NCBI GenBank assembly: GCA_002105175.1
Contig: MCGE01000005.1
Coordinates: 744,001-808,000, forward strand
Length of the DNA stretch: 64,000 bases
Reading direction: 5' to 3'
DNA from: Absidia repens
Lineage: Eukaryota > Mucoromycota > Mucoromycetes > Mucorales > Cunninghamellaceae
Shown: piece by piece, positions 23,841-35,517 of the stretch
Layout of the letters: each line of letters begins with the position of its first letter
How positions within the stretch are numbered: the stretch's first letter is position 1
Translations under genes and position numbers: made by a program
Notes under the pieces: model-generated
Databases searched by the model: none
Seen by the model: the letters and a program-made list of their open reading frames with translations, nothing else
What the model was told of the DNA's origin: nothing

Positions 23841-25394
23841 GTGTGGAATGGAGAAAGAGATGAGAAGGGAAGAAAAAAGGAAAGAATAGAAAAACAGGAA
23901 TTTGAAGAAATAAAAAGGAGTCCGTCAATGACTTGGCTCGAATTGCACTCAGCAATATTTTTCAACATCCGCTTTCGTTGATCGGGAGAGCCACTATTTC
24001 CAAAAATTCAAAAAACATATAATAAGCGCAGCACGCAGGTCCTTTCCTTTTTCTTTTTTCTAAAAAAAAAGGAAATCGCTGGCTTCACAACATGTCTCTT
24101 TGATTATAATCGTAAGTTTTAGTTGATGTATTGCCTTACCTTTTTTTTTTTTTTTTTCTGTACTTGACTTATTTCTTTCTTATATTCACTTTCACTTCAA
24201 TGACCTGGTCACGCGTGCTTGGGCGATTTATGAATGCGTATTTGGATGAAATTGGAACTTGATCAATTATAACGACCAACATAACAAAATACAGTAAGCA
24301 TATGAAATTTATACAGAACTCAAGAATAAGAATTGATTTGTTATAAAATAGGAAATCCCACGAAAAAAAAAAGATGAAGAAAAGTTGCTCTCAAGTTAGT
24401 CGTCATTTTTTGTTTATCCACAAATTGACACTTTATGCCTGAAGAGTACGCAAAATAGTTGAATGAAGTATATTAGTATGTACCTGAAAATCTCTTTTTT
24501 CTCACTAGCCCTACTATCGCATCCCAGATGAGTGGCATTTTGTGGCGTAATCTATGTTGATCAGGACGCCGTCGCTCAAAGGGAACGGTCGCAAATAGAA
24601 TCACTCAGAATCATTTGAAAAAGTCTTTATTACATTTGCATTTACAGAAATTACTATGATATCCACTTCCACTTTTTTTTTTTTTTTTTTTTGAATAAAA
24701 ACAGTTGTATTTTATCACTCATTTGACCTTCTGTCTCTTTTTGTTATTGTTGTTCCTTATTTTTTGCCCATATATGTACATTTGATCGTACTTAAAAAAT
24801 GCCTATCACAATCATTCCAAAAAAGTTGCCTCTTACTGTCAACAAAATAATAAGATAAATCACATGCCATTGCCAAACCAAAATAAAAAAAAAAAGTCCA
24901 GCATGTGTACAATTTTATAGTGTACTTCATTAAGAAGCGCCATTATTTTAACTCAAATTTATAGTCTTAAAGCTTTATGTTATAAGTATTCAAAGTCGGT
25001 CAAAGGTTTGAAAATTTTGACCAAGTAGTTTTGACATTAAGATGATTCTATACCGGGGAATTTCCCAAAAATGGTAGAGTTTAATATAAAAGTGTGGTGA
25101 AGAAATACTGCTCCTGTTCTGCATAGTGCCATTAAAAGGATTTAGAGGCTGTTAAGTGAATCCTCTGTATCACACTTGATTGTCAATACCTGTATATATA
25201 ATCAACGGACATATTAGCTGAACCATGTTCGCACGTACACCAACTAAAAAAGTGATGCTGGGTTGATTAAATATTCTCTCTCCAAGCGTAACCGAAACCA
25301 TCGTACTGTATATGTCATAGTATGTAATTCATATCATATCATACGCCAAAAAGGAAGATAAGAAAAGAAAAAGGATTGCTCAATATCCGGTGGG
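23841..25394. other. Long intergenic region
   Basis: No gene supported over about 1.5 kb on either strand. It contains T/A homopolymers near 24140, 24360, 24675 and 24885. Confidence 0.4.
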
Positions 25395-26037
25395 TCTGAT
25401 AGTATAGGTTGATTTTTTATAAAAAAAGCGTATATTTTATTGAAGCATAAGTATAAATTGTGAAGATCGACAGCAACCAAAGGATTCTAATGGAGCCAAC
25501 ATGTGGGAGACTAATAGGACATCTAGAGATTGATCAGCACTAATCTTAAAGGGGTGTCTGTAAAATACAGAAGAATAGACTCTGCAAAGAATGAGAATGA
25601 CTAACGGGATTAAGAATCGCTGGTACTCATTACAAGGGGAGGGTGATGGTCGTGAAAAGGATTCTATTGCACAAGACATGAGAGAGATTAACGGAGCATA
25701 TTTTTCATTGAAGCAAATAAAAAGGGACATATTTTATTCAAATATAGATACAAAGTATAACAAACTAACACTAAACTAAGCGAGTGAAGACTTCACAATG
25801 CCAACTAATGTGTGGCCCAAAATCCTGAATCCAAAATGAAAGGGCTTCCTCATGCATCTTGTAATCCCTGATCTGAAAACGCTTCTAAACTAGTCCTGAC
25901 ACTAATCTAAGTCCAACATATCTTCATAGAAGTTAAATGGTGAAGAAGAAGAAGAAGAAAAGACAAAATGAAAATGAAAAGAATGAGAACGAAAAAAAAG
26001 GGCAGAAATAAATATTCACGTGTGCGGGATGTGAAAT
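25395..26037 (-). repeat. Dispersed ~640-bp element, copy 3 (inverted)
   Basis: Read on the minus strand it begins TTTCACATCCCGCACACGTG, then a C/T tract. The core GTGTCAGGACTAGTTTAGAA and the ATGCATGAGGAAGCCC block follow, then CTTCAATAAAATATAC-type modules, with the end near ATCAGACCCA. It has the same length and block order as copies 1, 2, 4 and 5, but opposite orientation. Confidence 0.85.
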
Positions 26038-26394
26038 ATCTTCTGTGGTGGCCTCTTATCGAATTGCAGTTCTGACCATTTCCCTGATTTTTTCGATGAC
26101 CCTTTTTCATTTCTATGGAAAAACAAAACAAAAAGAAGGTTATCGAAGGCTACCTTTGTCCTAGAGATAGTATGACAACAAATATCAGTATAGCTATGCA
26201 ATTTCGTCTTCCTATTGATGTAGTTATTGCGGGTCCCTACTGTAGAAGCTTTCACTAGCAATGTATGATATAAAACTAAAAAACATAATAGGGGTAGTAC
26301 AACTGATAGGGCTAACGGCGATGATGAAGGAAGGTGGTGTCAAGATGACATGGAATTATCCAGTCTTCAAATTTTTTATACTGTTATTTTACTG

Positions 26395-26625
26395 TTTACA
26401 CACACGGTGAAGATCAACAGGAACCTAGAAAGGGGGACATCTAATAGGGGGGGGATCTAAAGAATAAGACATATTAAACGTACGGGTGATAAATTAGTGG
26501 TAAAAAGACGACATATTTGACCCAAATGTAGATATAAACTAAGGTAAAGGTTGTATAATACTATTCAATAGGCTAATCAAATAGCGGCCCGAAATCATGG
26601 ATCCAAAATCAAAGAATTTTTTTAT
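26395..26625 (-). repeat. Decayed partial copy of the dispersed element
   Basis: The minus strand shows fragments also seen in copy 3: a GTGAAGATCRACAG..AACC block, GACATCTAATAGG, ATATTTGACCCAAATGTAGATATAAACT-like sequence, and CCCGAAATCATGGATCCAAAATC. The C/T tract and 5' end are missing. It lies ~360 bp beyond copy 3 in the same orientation. Confidence 0.55.
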
Positions 26626-27330
26626 ATCTATTATGATATTGAATATCTCGAAAATTATGTCAAGTCAGTGAGGAACGAAATCTTATGGGTAATACATAGT
26701 GAACGAGAAGAGGTCGCTTTTCGAAGAAACGCCAAGCATTGAGTGATACTAAAGAGGACCATTGTAACTACCTGATTTTGTTATTTGACTGGTCGCCTTT
26801 CTTTTTGGATGTATTCAAAAAAAAAGGATGTAAAAAATTAAATAAATAACGCTGTTGGTTTACTATTAGGTCGTTTTGGCTTTTAATATATACTTAGAGT
26901 TATAAAGATAATCTGTATTGATATAACCACTTATTTCCAAGTGATTATCATCGATGATGGCAGGCCGACATTTGGTGTGTAACTATCAGCAAGTGACATA
27001 TTTCATGCGACAGGTTCTTTCGTTCCGTGTTATGCTGTTTGGAAAAAGGAACGGCAATGCAACATGAGACCTGGACACATCCTGTTAGGCTAGACTTGGG
27101 GATCCAGACTATGGTAAGCTCGGGGCAAAAAAAAAAAAAGGAGGATAATGGGTAAAAGGGCAAGGGGTAAGGATAGAATGTAAAATGCAGATTGAGATAT
27201 ACATTGAAGTAGTATTATGAATCGACTCTACCCTTAAAAGGTAAGCTGGGCTTTAAAATGTACAATTGTAGTCTTTTCTTTTTCCCTCTCTTGCTCTCTC
27301 TCTTTCTTCTTAACTTTTTTTTTTTCGACT
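26626..27330. other. Intergenic
   Basis: No gene supported. The last ~70 nt before 27331 are strongly C/T-rich (CTCTCTTGCTCTCTC), resembling the pyrimidine leaders of fungal promoters. Confidence 0.45.
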
Positions 27331-27687
27331 ATGGGGCTGGTGGATACTATTAAACGAAGGTACGACTTACGACAAGTCGACAAATATACAAAACGAAGAA
27401 TGTCCCAATCACAATTTGAATCGCGCGACCGGGATTATTACAACTCTATCTATGTGGATGGTGCTTACTTGCAAGATCGAGGAACGGGATATGATACGAA
27501 TAGTAGAACCGGTGATAGAGGAAGTGGAAATAAAAACGGACCGGACTCGTCATTACCTTCGTCGGTCTGTCGTCCGGAACGATGGACCTTATCCTCCTTC
27601 TTAAGACGAAGCTCTCAGCAACACCCGCAACAATCACTAGCAGCTCAACAAACGAAAACCTCGGAAAGTTATACCATGAATGGATAG
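27331..27687 (+). CDS. Small hypothetical protein, 118 aa
   Basis: Single-exon frame preceded by a C/T-rich leader and CGACT before the ATG, and followed by a T run and AATAAA at about 27811. The product is hydrophilic and charged: the N-terminus MGLVDTIKRRYDLRQVDKYTKRR is amphipathic and basic. Then come RD/RG-rich residues with two Cys-free halves and a Ser/Gln-rich tail. No domain recognised. MG at the start could allow N-myristoylation, though the following residues (LVDT) fit only loosely. Gene status is likely given its leader and poly(A) signal; function unknown. Confidence 0.55.
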   Translation: MGLVDTIKRRYDLRQVDKYTKRRMSQSQFESRDRDYYNSIYVDGAYLQDRGTGYDTNSRTGDRGSGNKNGPDSSLPSSVCRPERWTLSSFLRRSSQQHPQQSLAAQQTKTSESYTMNG

Positions 27688-27946
27688 ATGAATGATATTT
27701 TTTTTTTTTTTTAGTTTTAGTTTGATGTAGTTAGTGATGATTTAGTATAGATATACAGTAGTCGTTTTTTAGTTTTATCTTTTGGTTTGTTTGTTTGTTT
27801 TTTTAGTCAATAAATATATATCGTTTTATTTGGGGTTTTTTAATAAGTGATTATGAAATGGAATAGTGATATACGAATGTTTTGCAATATGTGTGTGTGG
27901 GAGAAAAAAAGAAAAAGAAAACAAGACGATGGTGTGTGTGTGTGTG

Positions 27947-28445
27947 TTACATAGTTGAGGTCTCCATGGCATGGAGTTGTTGCCTCATTTGATCTGTGCC
28001 AAAGTTTTCCACCTATGAGCCAGCCATAAGGAGCATGGAGAAACAAAGAAAGTGAGTACTTTATTTTTTTTCCAAAAAAAAAAAAAAAAAAAAAGGAAAG
28101 GATTCTTACACTTCGAAGAATAGAAGGATAAAGGTCCCATGATGGATGATTTTCTTGGACGTGTGATGCCGAAATGAGTTGTTGATGACTGACTGACATT
28201 GAATTTGAATCTGCCATTGTCGTTGGATTGGTTCGTCGATTTGAAGATAATGGATGATGAAGATTCATACTTATGAAATTGGTTTCTTTTGGTTGACGAC
28301 GAACAGGCGGTGATGGCTGATGTACGTAACCATTTCCTAATCGACGACTCAATCCAGGATACAAATCATAGTTAGGAGTAGCTGTGACATAGTCTTTATA
28401 ATATGTTCTTGGTGTTGTCTCCAAATGCGGTGGTGTAACAGACAT
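27947..28445 (-). CDS. Small hypothetical protein, 133 aa
   Basis: Two exons (28445-28110, 28012-27947) join in phase 0 to 133 aa. The intron has a GTAAGAATCC donor, a 23-nt homopolymer and a CATAG acceptor. The sequence contains two related DLYP motifs (NYDLYPGLSRR and WDLYPSILR) about 70 residues apart, and a final MRQQLHAMETSTM. It is otherwise Ser/Asn/Pro-rich with no membrane segment or known domain. It converges on the 118-aa gene to its left; nothing links the two functionally. Confidence 0.55.
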
Positions 28446-28568
28446 GAGAAAAAAAGGGTAAAGGAAAGAAATAAGAATAGAAGAAAGAAATAGAAAAGAG
28501 GGAGTGGGAAGCGATAGGATCTTTTATAACTTTTATGTTTTTGGTTTATCCGGTGGGTCCCGACCAAT

Positions 28569-28820
28569 TCATGACGGTGATGGTGATACTGGCTGGTTGA
28601 TTGAAATTGTTGGATGCTGATGATGAAGATGATGCAGCGTGTGAGGCCAGGTGACATCCAAATTCAATGAATACCATTTTGTAAAGACACAGGATGGGTC
28701 GACATTAAAACACCGCAGATCAGTCAGAATAAGAGCATAGAAATGCACACTGTTTATCAGTGGTAAAAATTGAAATGCTTCCATATTGACGGAATCATTC
28801 ATAATAATGGATGAAATCAT
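28569..28820 (-). CDS. Possible 83-aa frame divergent from MEX67
   Basis: A single-exon frame starting 160 nt upstream of the MEX67 start, on the other strand. Residues ~1-60 have protein-like composition (FLPLINSVHFYALILTDLRCF, FTKWYSLNLDVTWPH), then a His/Leu and Ser/Pro tail. No family recognised, no flanking splice signals that extend it convincingly. It may be a small gene using a shared promoter, or chance. Confidence 0.25.
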   Translation of the reverse strand: MISSIIMNDSVNMEAFQFLPLINSVHFYALILTDLRCFNVDPSCVFTKWYSLNLDVTWPHTLHHLHHQHPTISINQPVSPSPS

Positions 28821-28979
28821 TGTCCTTCAGGATTTCCTTGTGAACACTATTTCACAATTGCATTGTGGCTTTGGGTCGGACTCTGAAATATATGATCAAA
28901 TTGGTGTAAAATGTTAATTCACCTTTTTTTTTTTTTTTTTTTTTTTCTCTTTTGACTTTGACAATATTGTTTTTCGACC

Positions 28980-29365
28980 ATGTTTACTCAACCGAACGAA
29001 ACAACAAAGTCGGAACCATCGTCTGCTCCCAAAGGTATGGCTGCTATGTTTGGTGGGTCAATGCCAGCAAAATATCAAACCTCTGTGAAAAAGAATCCGT
29101 TTACTACGGCAACGGCAGCAAAGCCTGATCTTGGACAGGGTGCTGACGGGTGGCAATCAGTTTCAAATCGAAAGGGTGGCATGTCTTTGGCGACTAGAGC
29201 TAGACTTGGTGGCAAAAATGTGACGATTACTTCCAGCCCTGTAAAAACTCATATGGATGACGATCTAGATGTTAATATGGGTGGGATCAAGACAAAGAAG
29301 AAACCCAAGCGATTGTAAGTTGGTATATCTGACATCATTACTGTCAGCCACATATTCACCTATTG

Positions 29366-29399
<34 letters not shown>

Positions 29400-31183
29400 A
29401 TTATAGTTCTCCTTATGGCGGCAGGAAGAAGCAAGCACCAAGCACACCTGTTGAACATCGGGTGGATATATTGGTAATAGTCAAAGCGTCTATTGTGAAC
29501 CAGAACTTTTGTTAATTATTATCATTCTCTTATTTCAATATAGATTCAAGGATTCGAACCTGGCACAGAAGCTGGTGTGATTAGCTTTTTGCAAATCAAA
29601 TCAAAAAAGGATTGGCAACCATTGGACTGCAAGGTGGAAGGAAGTGAAATGTTACTTACAGTGAATGGAAACGTGATTGCTGGAATCCTGACGAGACTGG
29701 ATGGGTACATGCTTGGAACACAACAACTTCATATCCGCTTACACAATAATGATTCTACCTTATTCTCACCAACAGCAACAAACAGCAACAGCAACAAGAA
29801 AGAAACGACCATGGATGTTCTTCGTACGTTTTTGAAATCACGATGGAATGGGCAAATGGGTTTTTTGAATCTGGAATCTATGCACACCGATCCTCTGTTG
29901 AAAAAGAACGGTATTCGTACCCCAGGCACCAACGGCGCATCAGCAGTCATCGGACCAGCCATGATGAAGCTCGCTAGCGAAATGTTTCACGATGATGTGC
30001 TCACTTTATCCCTCGCCAACAATCGCCTTCACAATGTCCAGTCCATCTCTACAGTCGCTCAGTATCTTTCCCAGGTCCAGAACATTTCTTTACAAGGCAA
30101 TAGCATCAAAGCATATGAAGGATTGGAAGCCCTTTCTGGTACTGGAAAGCTACCTCATCTTCGGGAACTGGTCATGACAGGCAACCCCTTGGTGGACTCT
30201 GAATACAAAAAATATGGACATGCTCGGGGCTATCTGCGCAACATGGTGAAACGGTTCCCTACCTTGGTGCTTTTGGATGGCCAGCCAGTTACCTTATCGG
30301 AGGAAGAAGCCCACTCGATTCAAAAAACAGGCAAAGTTCTACCGCTCGATACGAAACACAACTGCTTTGGGGATGAACAAATACAAAACGCCGCCATGTC
30401 CTTTGTCATGAACTACTTCGCCACCTTTGATGCCTCGCCTTCTCAACGATCCGACCTGGCTTGTATTTATGATCCACAAGCTACCTTTTCTGTCTCCACC
30501 CTGCTCCGTCTGCGTAGTCAAACCAAGCTGAAACGAAAGGAAAAGAAAAAGCTGATGGTTGATGATGATACCGTGGAATGGTCTACTATCAACCGTAATC
30601 TCAAATTAAAAAATCAAAGTAAGTGGAATAGTGTGTGTATATGTGTGTTTGTATTGGGGCAAGGGTGACCACTTTTACTCACCTTTTTTATTTTTATTTT
30701 TAGAGCAAGGCGCAAGGGGTTTGATTATTGGATCAGAATCTATTAAGGACACTTTACAACGCTTACCGAAAACGATTCATGATTTTGGAAATACAAAAGA
30801 TTTTGTGATGGACGCACATCAAACTGCGGCGGGATTGATTCTTACTGTCCATGGTGAATTCAAAGAAGATGAAGCAGCGGTGCCTTACTCTTTTGATCGA
30901 ACATTTATTCTTCGTCCTTCTGCCCCTGATTCTCCGTAAGTATAATAAAAAAACTGTTTGATGGTTGATATGTAACAGGGTCATATTCACTCCTTTTTTT
31001 TTTTTTTTTTTTTTTTACACGTACACGCGTAGTGCTGCTAGCGCTGGAAGCCCATTTACCATCTTGGCCGATACTTTGACTGTGCGTGATTATCTTGGTA
31101 ATCAAGGATTCCAACCTCAAATCAGTCAAGGTATTCAGAGCATTTTTGCTTCCATGCCATCTCTCCCTCCTGTACCCATTTAG
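28980..31183 (+). CDS. MEX67: mRNA export receptor Mex67/NXF1 (RRM-LRR-NTF2-like, no visible UBA)
   Basis: Five exons (28980-29314, 29407-29473, 29544-30618, 30704-30935, 31033-31183) give 619 aa. After a basic, Gly-rich N-terminus (~130 aa), an RRM-like domain begins VDILIQGFEPGTEAGVISFL. Leucine-rich repeats follow (LTLSLANNRLHNVQSI, VQNISLQGNSIKAYEG, LRELVMTGNPLVD). An NTF2-like domain (about 400-600) has FVMNYFATFD and DHQTAAG-type segments ending with FDRTFILRPS and LTVRDYLGN. Mex67 with Mtr2 carries mRNPs through nuclear pores. The protein ends at SLPPVPI, where homologues continue into a C-terminal TAP-C/UBA-like FG-binding domain; none is seen before the poly(A) signal at about 31303. 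Confidence 0.92.
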
Positions 31184-31954
31184 ATAAACATATACATTCC
31201 TTTATTTCTTCTACTATATAATAGATTATCCTTTTTTAGTTTTACACATTGCCTTTATTATCATTATCATCCATATATCACTTTTTTTATAGTCAGCATT
31301 TCAATAAATCACAATTTTACAAATATATTTTATATTTTTTGAATATATAACTATATATTGAGGAAAGAGGTTAGCGTTCTATATATAAGACAATGAAGTA
31401 TGTTCATGGAAGGGAATGGAGGTACATATAGTGCGCTTTCGCTAGAACGTAAAAAAAAAAGTGTGTGTTTCACGGAAAATGCTAAGTGTATAATTTTTTC
31501 TTTTTTACTTCACAATAAAAATTTTAACAACGTAATATGATAGTTGAGATGAAAAGGAACAAAGTGATGTGGTTGGGGTAAAAAGTTATGATGTATTCGA
31601 TTCAACAAGTGCTTTCTCTTCAAAACTCTCCAGTGCGTTTCAATCATCTTACTTTATTCTGCCATCACTAGTTCACTTTTTTTTTTTTTTTTTTTATGCG
31701 TCCTTCACCGGAAACTAGTCTAGAAATTCCGCTCATCTCTCTCATATTTAATGAAGCCCAGTACAATGTGGGTACGTACAGTGCAGTTGACCGAAACAAC
31801 GTTATGGCTTAGTCCCTCTGACCCCCCTTTTTTTTTTGCACACACACACCAGATTTTCTTTTTCCTTCTATACACACATGCACCGTACAGTCTGAATATA
31901 CTCATTCGACAAACCAAACTAAATTTAGGGGAGACGAAGTAAAAGTAAAGATAG
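31184..31954. other. Intergenic 3' of MEX67
   Basis: 3' UTR with AATAAA, then AT-rich sequence with a T run near 31678-31695. No gene supported. Confidence 0.45.
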
Positions 31955-32045
31955 GATATGTTTTTATTCAGATGTGGATATAAACTATGACAACTAAACC
32001 AAATTGGTCTAGTGCTAGTACCATGACACCTAACTAAAGGTGAGA
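31955..32045 (-). repeat. Short fragment of the dispersed element
   Basis: The plus-strand text TTCAGATGTGGATATAAACT is close to blocks in copies 3 and 6 (TTCAAATATAGATACAAAGT; CAAATGTAGATATAAACTA), in their inverted orientation. Only about 90 bp are recognisable. Confidence 0.35.
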
Positions 32046-32351
32046 CAATCAGGTAGCTGTATACATATGAGCGTGAATTGTGTAGGGTTGGTGGGTATCA
32101 TGTTGTGCAATAAACATAACTTCAGATAGACTGGTCCAATCAACTTGTGTGAGCTATCCTGCTGTGAGTGACAAAACTTACAACCGTACTGTACAGTACA
32201 ATGAAGGGGTTAATTAAATAATTCCAAATTTATCAATCTTTTCTGCATAGGAGAACAGCGAAGCTGCTGATATTAAATGGTGGTGTTTGATATCATGAGA
32301 AGAGAGCCACTATTTCGGTCATGTTTTACGGTACTGGTAATTGTAAAAACA

Positions 32352-33005
32352 GTTCAAATCCCGACCACGTGAATATTTATTGTCGTCTGATTTTTTTTTT
32401 TTCGCTCTCTTTCTTTCCGTTTCATTTTCCTCGTCTTCTTCATTTCTTCACAATTATGGCTCATATAGGGTTACAGTGATCTTAAATTAGTGTCAGGACT
32501 AGTTTAGAAGCGTTTTCTGATCAGGGATAGAAGATGCATGGGGAAACCCTTTCGTTTTGGATTTAAGATTAGCTGGCTTCTTGGAGCCTCCATTAGCTTA
32601 GTTTAATGTTAGTTTGTCCATAGATTGTATTCTATATCTGAATAAATTTTTTTCTTTTAACATGCCTCAATAAAAAAAGTGTCCCAATTGTCTCTCTCAT
32701 GTCTTGTGGAATAGATCCCTTTTTTATTCCCATCACTCCTTTTGATTAGTTTGGGCCATTGTTGTGTCTTCATGAAATGGTGTACCTTTCGTATTTCTCG
32801 TGTTTCGTACAGTAAAATATATTCCTTTTTACACTTGTACTTTTAAATTAGCGCTTAAAATTCCTCAAATGTCCCAATAGTCTCCTTCATACTATTTCCA
32901 ATACATTCTTCCCTCGTTACAATGAGCCCGTTGTTGTTAATTTTAGTATCTATCAATACGGTTTAATAAAATATGTCCTTTTATTACTAATGCTCTGGTC
33001 CATCG
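32352..33005 (+). repeat. Dispersed ~640-bp element, copy 4
   Basis: Begins TTCAAATCCCGACCACGTGA, then a C/T tract with a T run. The core GTGTCAGGACTAGTTTAGAA and GATGCATGGGGAAACCCTTT, GGAGCCTCCATTAGCTTAGT and AATAAAATATGTCC modules follow, and it ends near CTCTGGTCCATC. About 57 bp upstream is TCATGAGAAGAGAGCCAC, also found upstream of copy 2, so the true 5' end may extend further left. Confidence 0.85.
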
Positions 33006-34125
33006 TATTATAAGAAAAGTCGATATTGGAGCTATATTATACAAATAGGTGATGGAAGCGTATCACATAGCCCAGTACAGTACAGACAGTATAGACTATA
33101 TAGTGCATATTGTGTCGAGGATGTATGTTGGTGGAGTAAAAAAGACTAATGTACTAGTGTAAATTAGTACAGAGCGGCTTATTGGAATAAAAATATCAAA
33201 TATTGAATAAAATGTTACTAGAGTTACTCATCTTTGACAACGAAGTATGTAATTGTGTAAGGAACAGTATTTGAATAAGTGTGCAACATTGGGTTTTTAT
33301 TGGATATATTGATTGAATACGATAGAGTGGGGCAGGACATATAAAATGCTAAAAGAGAGAAGCGATATTACAATATATTGAATGAATTTAACACATCATG
33401 TATAGTTGGGTTTTTATTTCAAATATTGACTAGATGGAGGAGATAAATACTAAACAGACATGAAAAAGGGTAGTATACAAAGGGTGACATGCATATGGGT
33501 ATAAAGACTAGGGTAATAAAAATTGAAAGAATACGGCAAAAATACTGCTATACTAAGATAAGCTGCACTATGTGTGGTAATATCAATAAAAAAAGTAAAA
33601 TTCAGATGCATTTTTCAAGCTACAGTGTGATAATCATGTATCATTGACTTGGATCTATAAGTATACAATGAATTAGTCCCATTAATGTAAATTTAGCAAT
33701 GTATGTTTTTTCTTACGTGAAAGATGAATGCCATGAGTGTTGGGAATGTTGGTGATATTAAAATAAATAGTATAAGAGACCTTTAAGGAGGTATTCCAGA
33801 GCTGTATATATTGACTAGTAAAAAAGAAACAATGTGAACGTTAAAGTCAAATTGCCACACTTTTTTTCGATATTACCAAAACATACCGGCATGATAAATT
33901 GTTCGACCGTCGAGAGAGATTTATAAAGGTTGATTGTGTCTTTGGTCCAGTCCGTTTGATTCTATCAGTCTGCAGGTATTTTGTCATGTGTATGCCAAAG
34001 AAAGTCGAAGATCAACCTATGTCATTTTTTTGTAGCAACTTATTAATCCATTCTAGTACCATGACCTATAGTGATGATGACTTACGAGGAACCACTTGCT
34101 TCTTTCCGACATAATGACATCTTGC
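33006..34125. other. Intergenic
   Basis: AT-rich; several short phrases GGGTTTTTATT...ATATTGA recur near 33290-33430. A 71-codon plus-strand frame at 33899-34114 overlaps splice-like signals of the opposite strand and is not supported as a gene. Confidence 0.4.
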
Positions 34126-35002
34126 TTATTGTTGGATGACCAATGGAGCTTTACCACCTGGGCCAAACCTATTGATGAGATTTGCATATCCATACCAATA
34201 ACAGGTGACAATTTCGGTAGCATATGACGATGAAGATAATATATCTAGCTGTAGTTAGTAGTTGGATAATCGTTGGTGGATGAAGTTACAGTGCAGCAGA
34301 GCGCCATTCTGCTGTGATTCCATTTCCCCTGCATCCCTTGTAATGATGAGTTCTAACATGACGAGAAGTTGTTTTCATTAGACACCGCACGTTCCACCTT
34401 CATTCCACTTTTTCAAAAATAATAATAATCCTGTTTTACCTTGAGCGTACTTTATTGTTGTTTATCATTAAGAGCTCGACTCTAAAGATAGCAAAAGAAT
34501 TAGAAAGTATTCATAAGTCATATTAGGCAATCGACTTACATGCCAATGTCACATCCCGATAACCAGGTGTTTGGGTCAGATCAATCGGTTCGTTGTGTTT
34601 CTATTCAGCCAGTCATAAGTGAGCAGAAGCAACTATAAAGCCAAATGAAGTTAATATATATTCAAATAGGTCAAAACGGATTTTTGAGACTTACGATAGG
34701 TGCGAGGTCACAAATAATGATATCAGACTACAATGGTAATGGAGTGCTTCGTTTTGTTAATTGTTGAGGCAGTGGTGCCGGTGCAAAGTGCCCTTGACTA
34801 GTAGATTGAGCCAATAAACCTATAGGTTGAATAAATAGCGTGCGTAAGTGTCAGTTGTCAGATGAGTAAAAGTGCCCCTGTATTTCCGGTTCTTTTGATC
34901 CTTACGCCATTTTCGGTGTTCACCACCCCAAGATCCCATCACTGGGAGCCAATGTTTACTTGATACATAGTTCCTTTCTTCGGAACCTATGACTTGCTTC
35001 AT
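34126..35002 (-). pseudogene. Candidate multi-exon gene interrupted by an in-frame TAG
   Basis: Five exons with good splice sites (35002-34906, 34819-34695, 34600-34540, 34479-34440, 34168-34126) join in one frame of 121 sense/nonsense codons ending at TAA. Codon 63 is TAG (34728-34730). Up to the TAG the product is a complete 62-aa peptide with SKHWLPVMGSWGGEHRKWR. After the TAG the frame continues through three more in-phase exons reading SDIIICDLAPI, KHNEPIDLTQTPGYRDVTLA, FELLMINNNKVRS and RFGPGGKAPLVIQQ. Either it is a recently disabled gene, or the TAG is read through or an alternative splice removes it, or the first two exons form their own small gene. No family recognised. Confidence 0.45.
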
Positions 35003-35517
35003 ATTAGCGTTGCTTGTCCATGTCCAATGAATTACGATGTAAGAAAGAGAGAAAGAAAAAAAAAAGAAAAAAAAGAAAAGAAGGTCCGGTTTGACAAAGT
35101 AAAAAAGAAAAAAGAAAAACGGCGTTTTAAAAATTTCGCAATGGTTTATAAAAAAAAGGGGGTAAATACTGATGAATAAAAGTTCCGTGTCTTCATGCCC
35201 CCTTATTCTTTAGTATGATGATCGCCCCCTTAAGATCATGAAACATGAAAGGAGAATGATGGCTTGACTCGAAGCACACTTGTACACCCATAAGTTATAT
35301 TGAAAATGGAGAGTGTCAGCAGGGGAAGAAGGATTTCAAGGGGGAGTGAGGGAGCGAGGGAAAAAAAAAAAATCCACTCCCCAAAAAAAAAAAAAAACCA
35401 TTGGATATAAATAAGAGAAATGTTTTGTTCAATATAGTTTTTTTTACAATGTAGTATTTTGGAAAGCAAAAACAAAAAAAAGATGAAACTCTTCCTCTTC
35501 TTACATTCTTTTTATCA
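35003..35517. other. Divergent intergenic region
   Basis: Purine-rich blocks (AAAGAAAAAAAAAAG at ~35050-35130), a TATAAATA near 35405, and C/T-rich leader before 35518. Confidence 0.5.

Noticed and set aside
29551..29566. GATTCGAACC, resembling a tRNA B box
   Set aside because: It lies inside the RRM-coding exon of MEX67 and no A box or stems accompany it.
35041..35179. Lys-rich plus-strand frame
   Set aside because: Comes from A/G-rich low-complexity sequence next to the divergent promoter.
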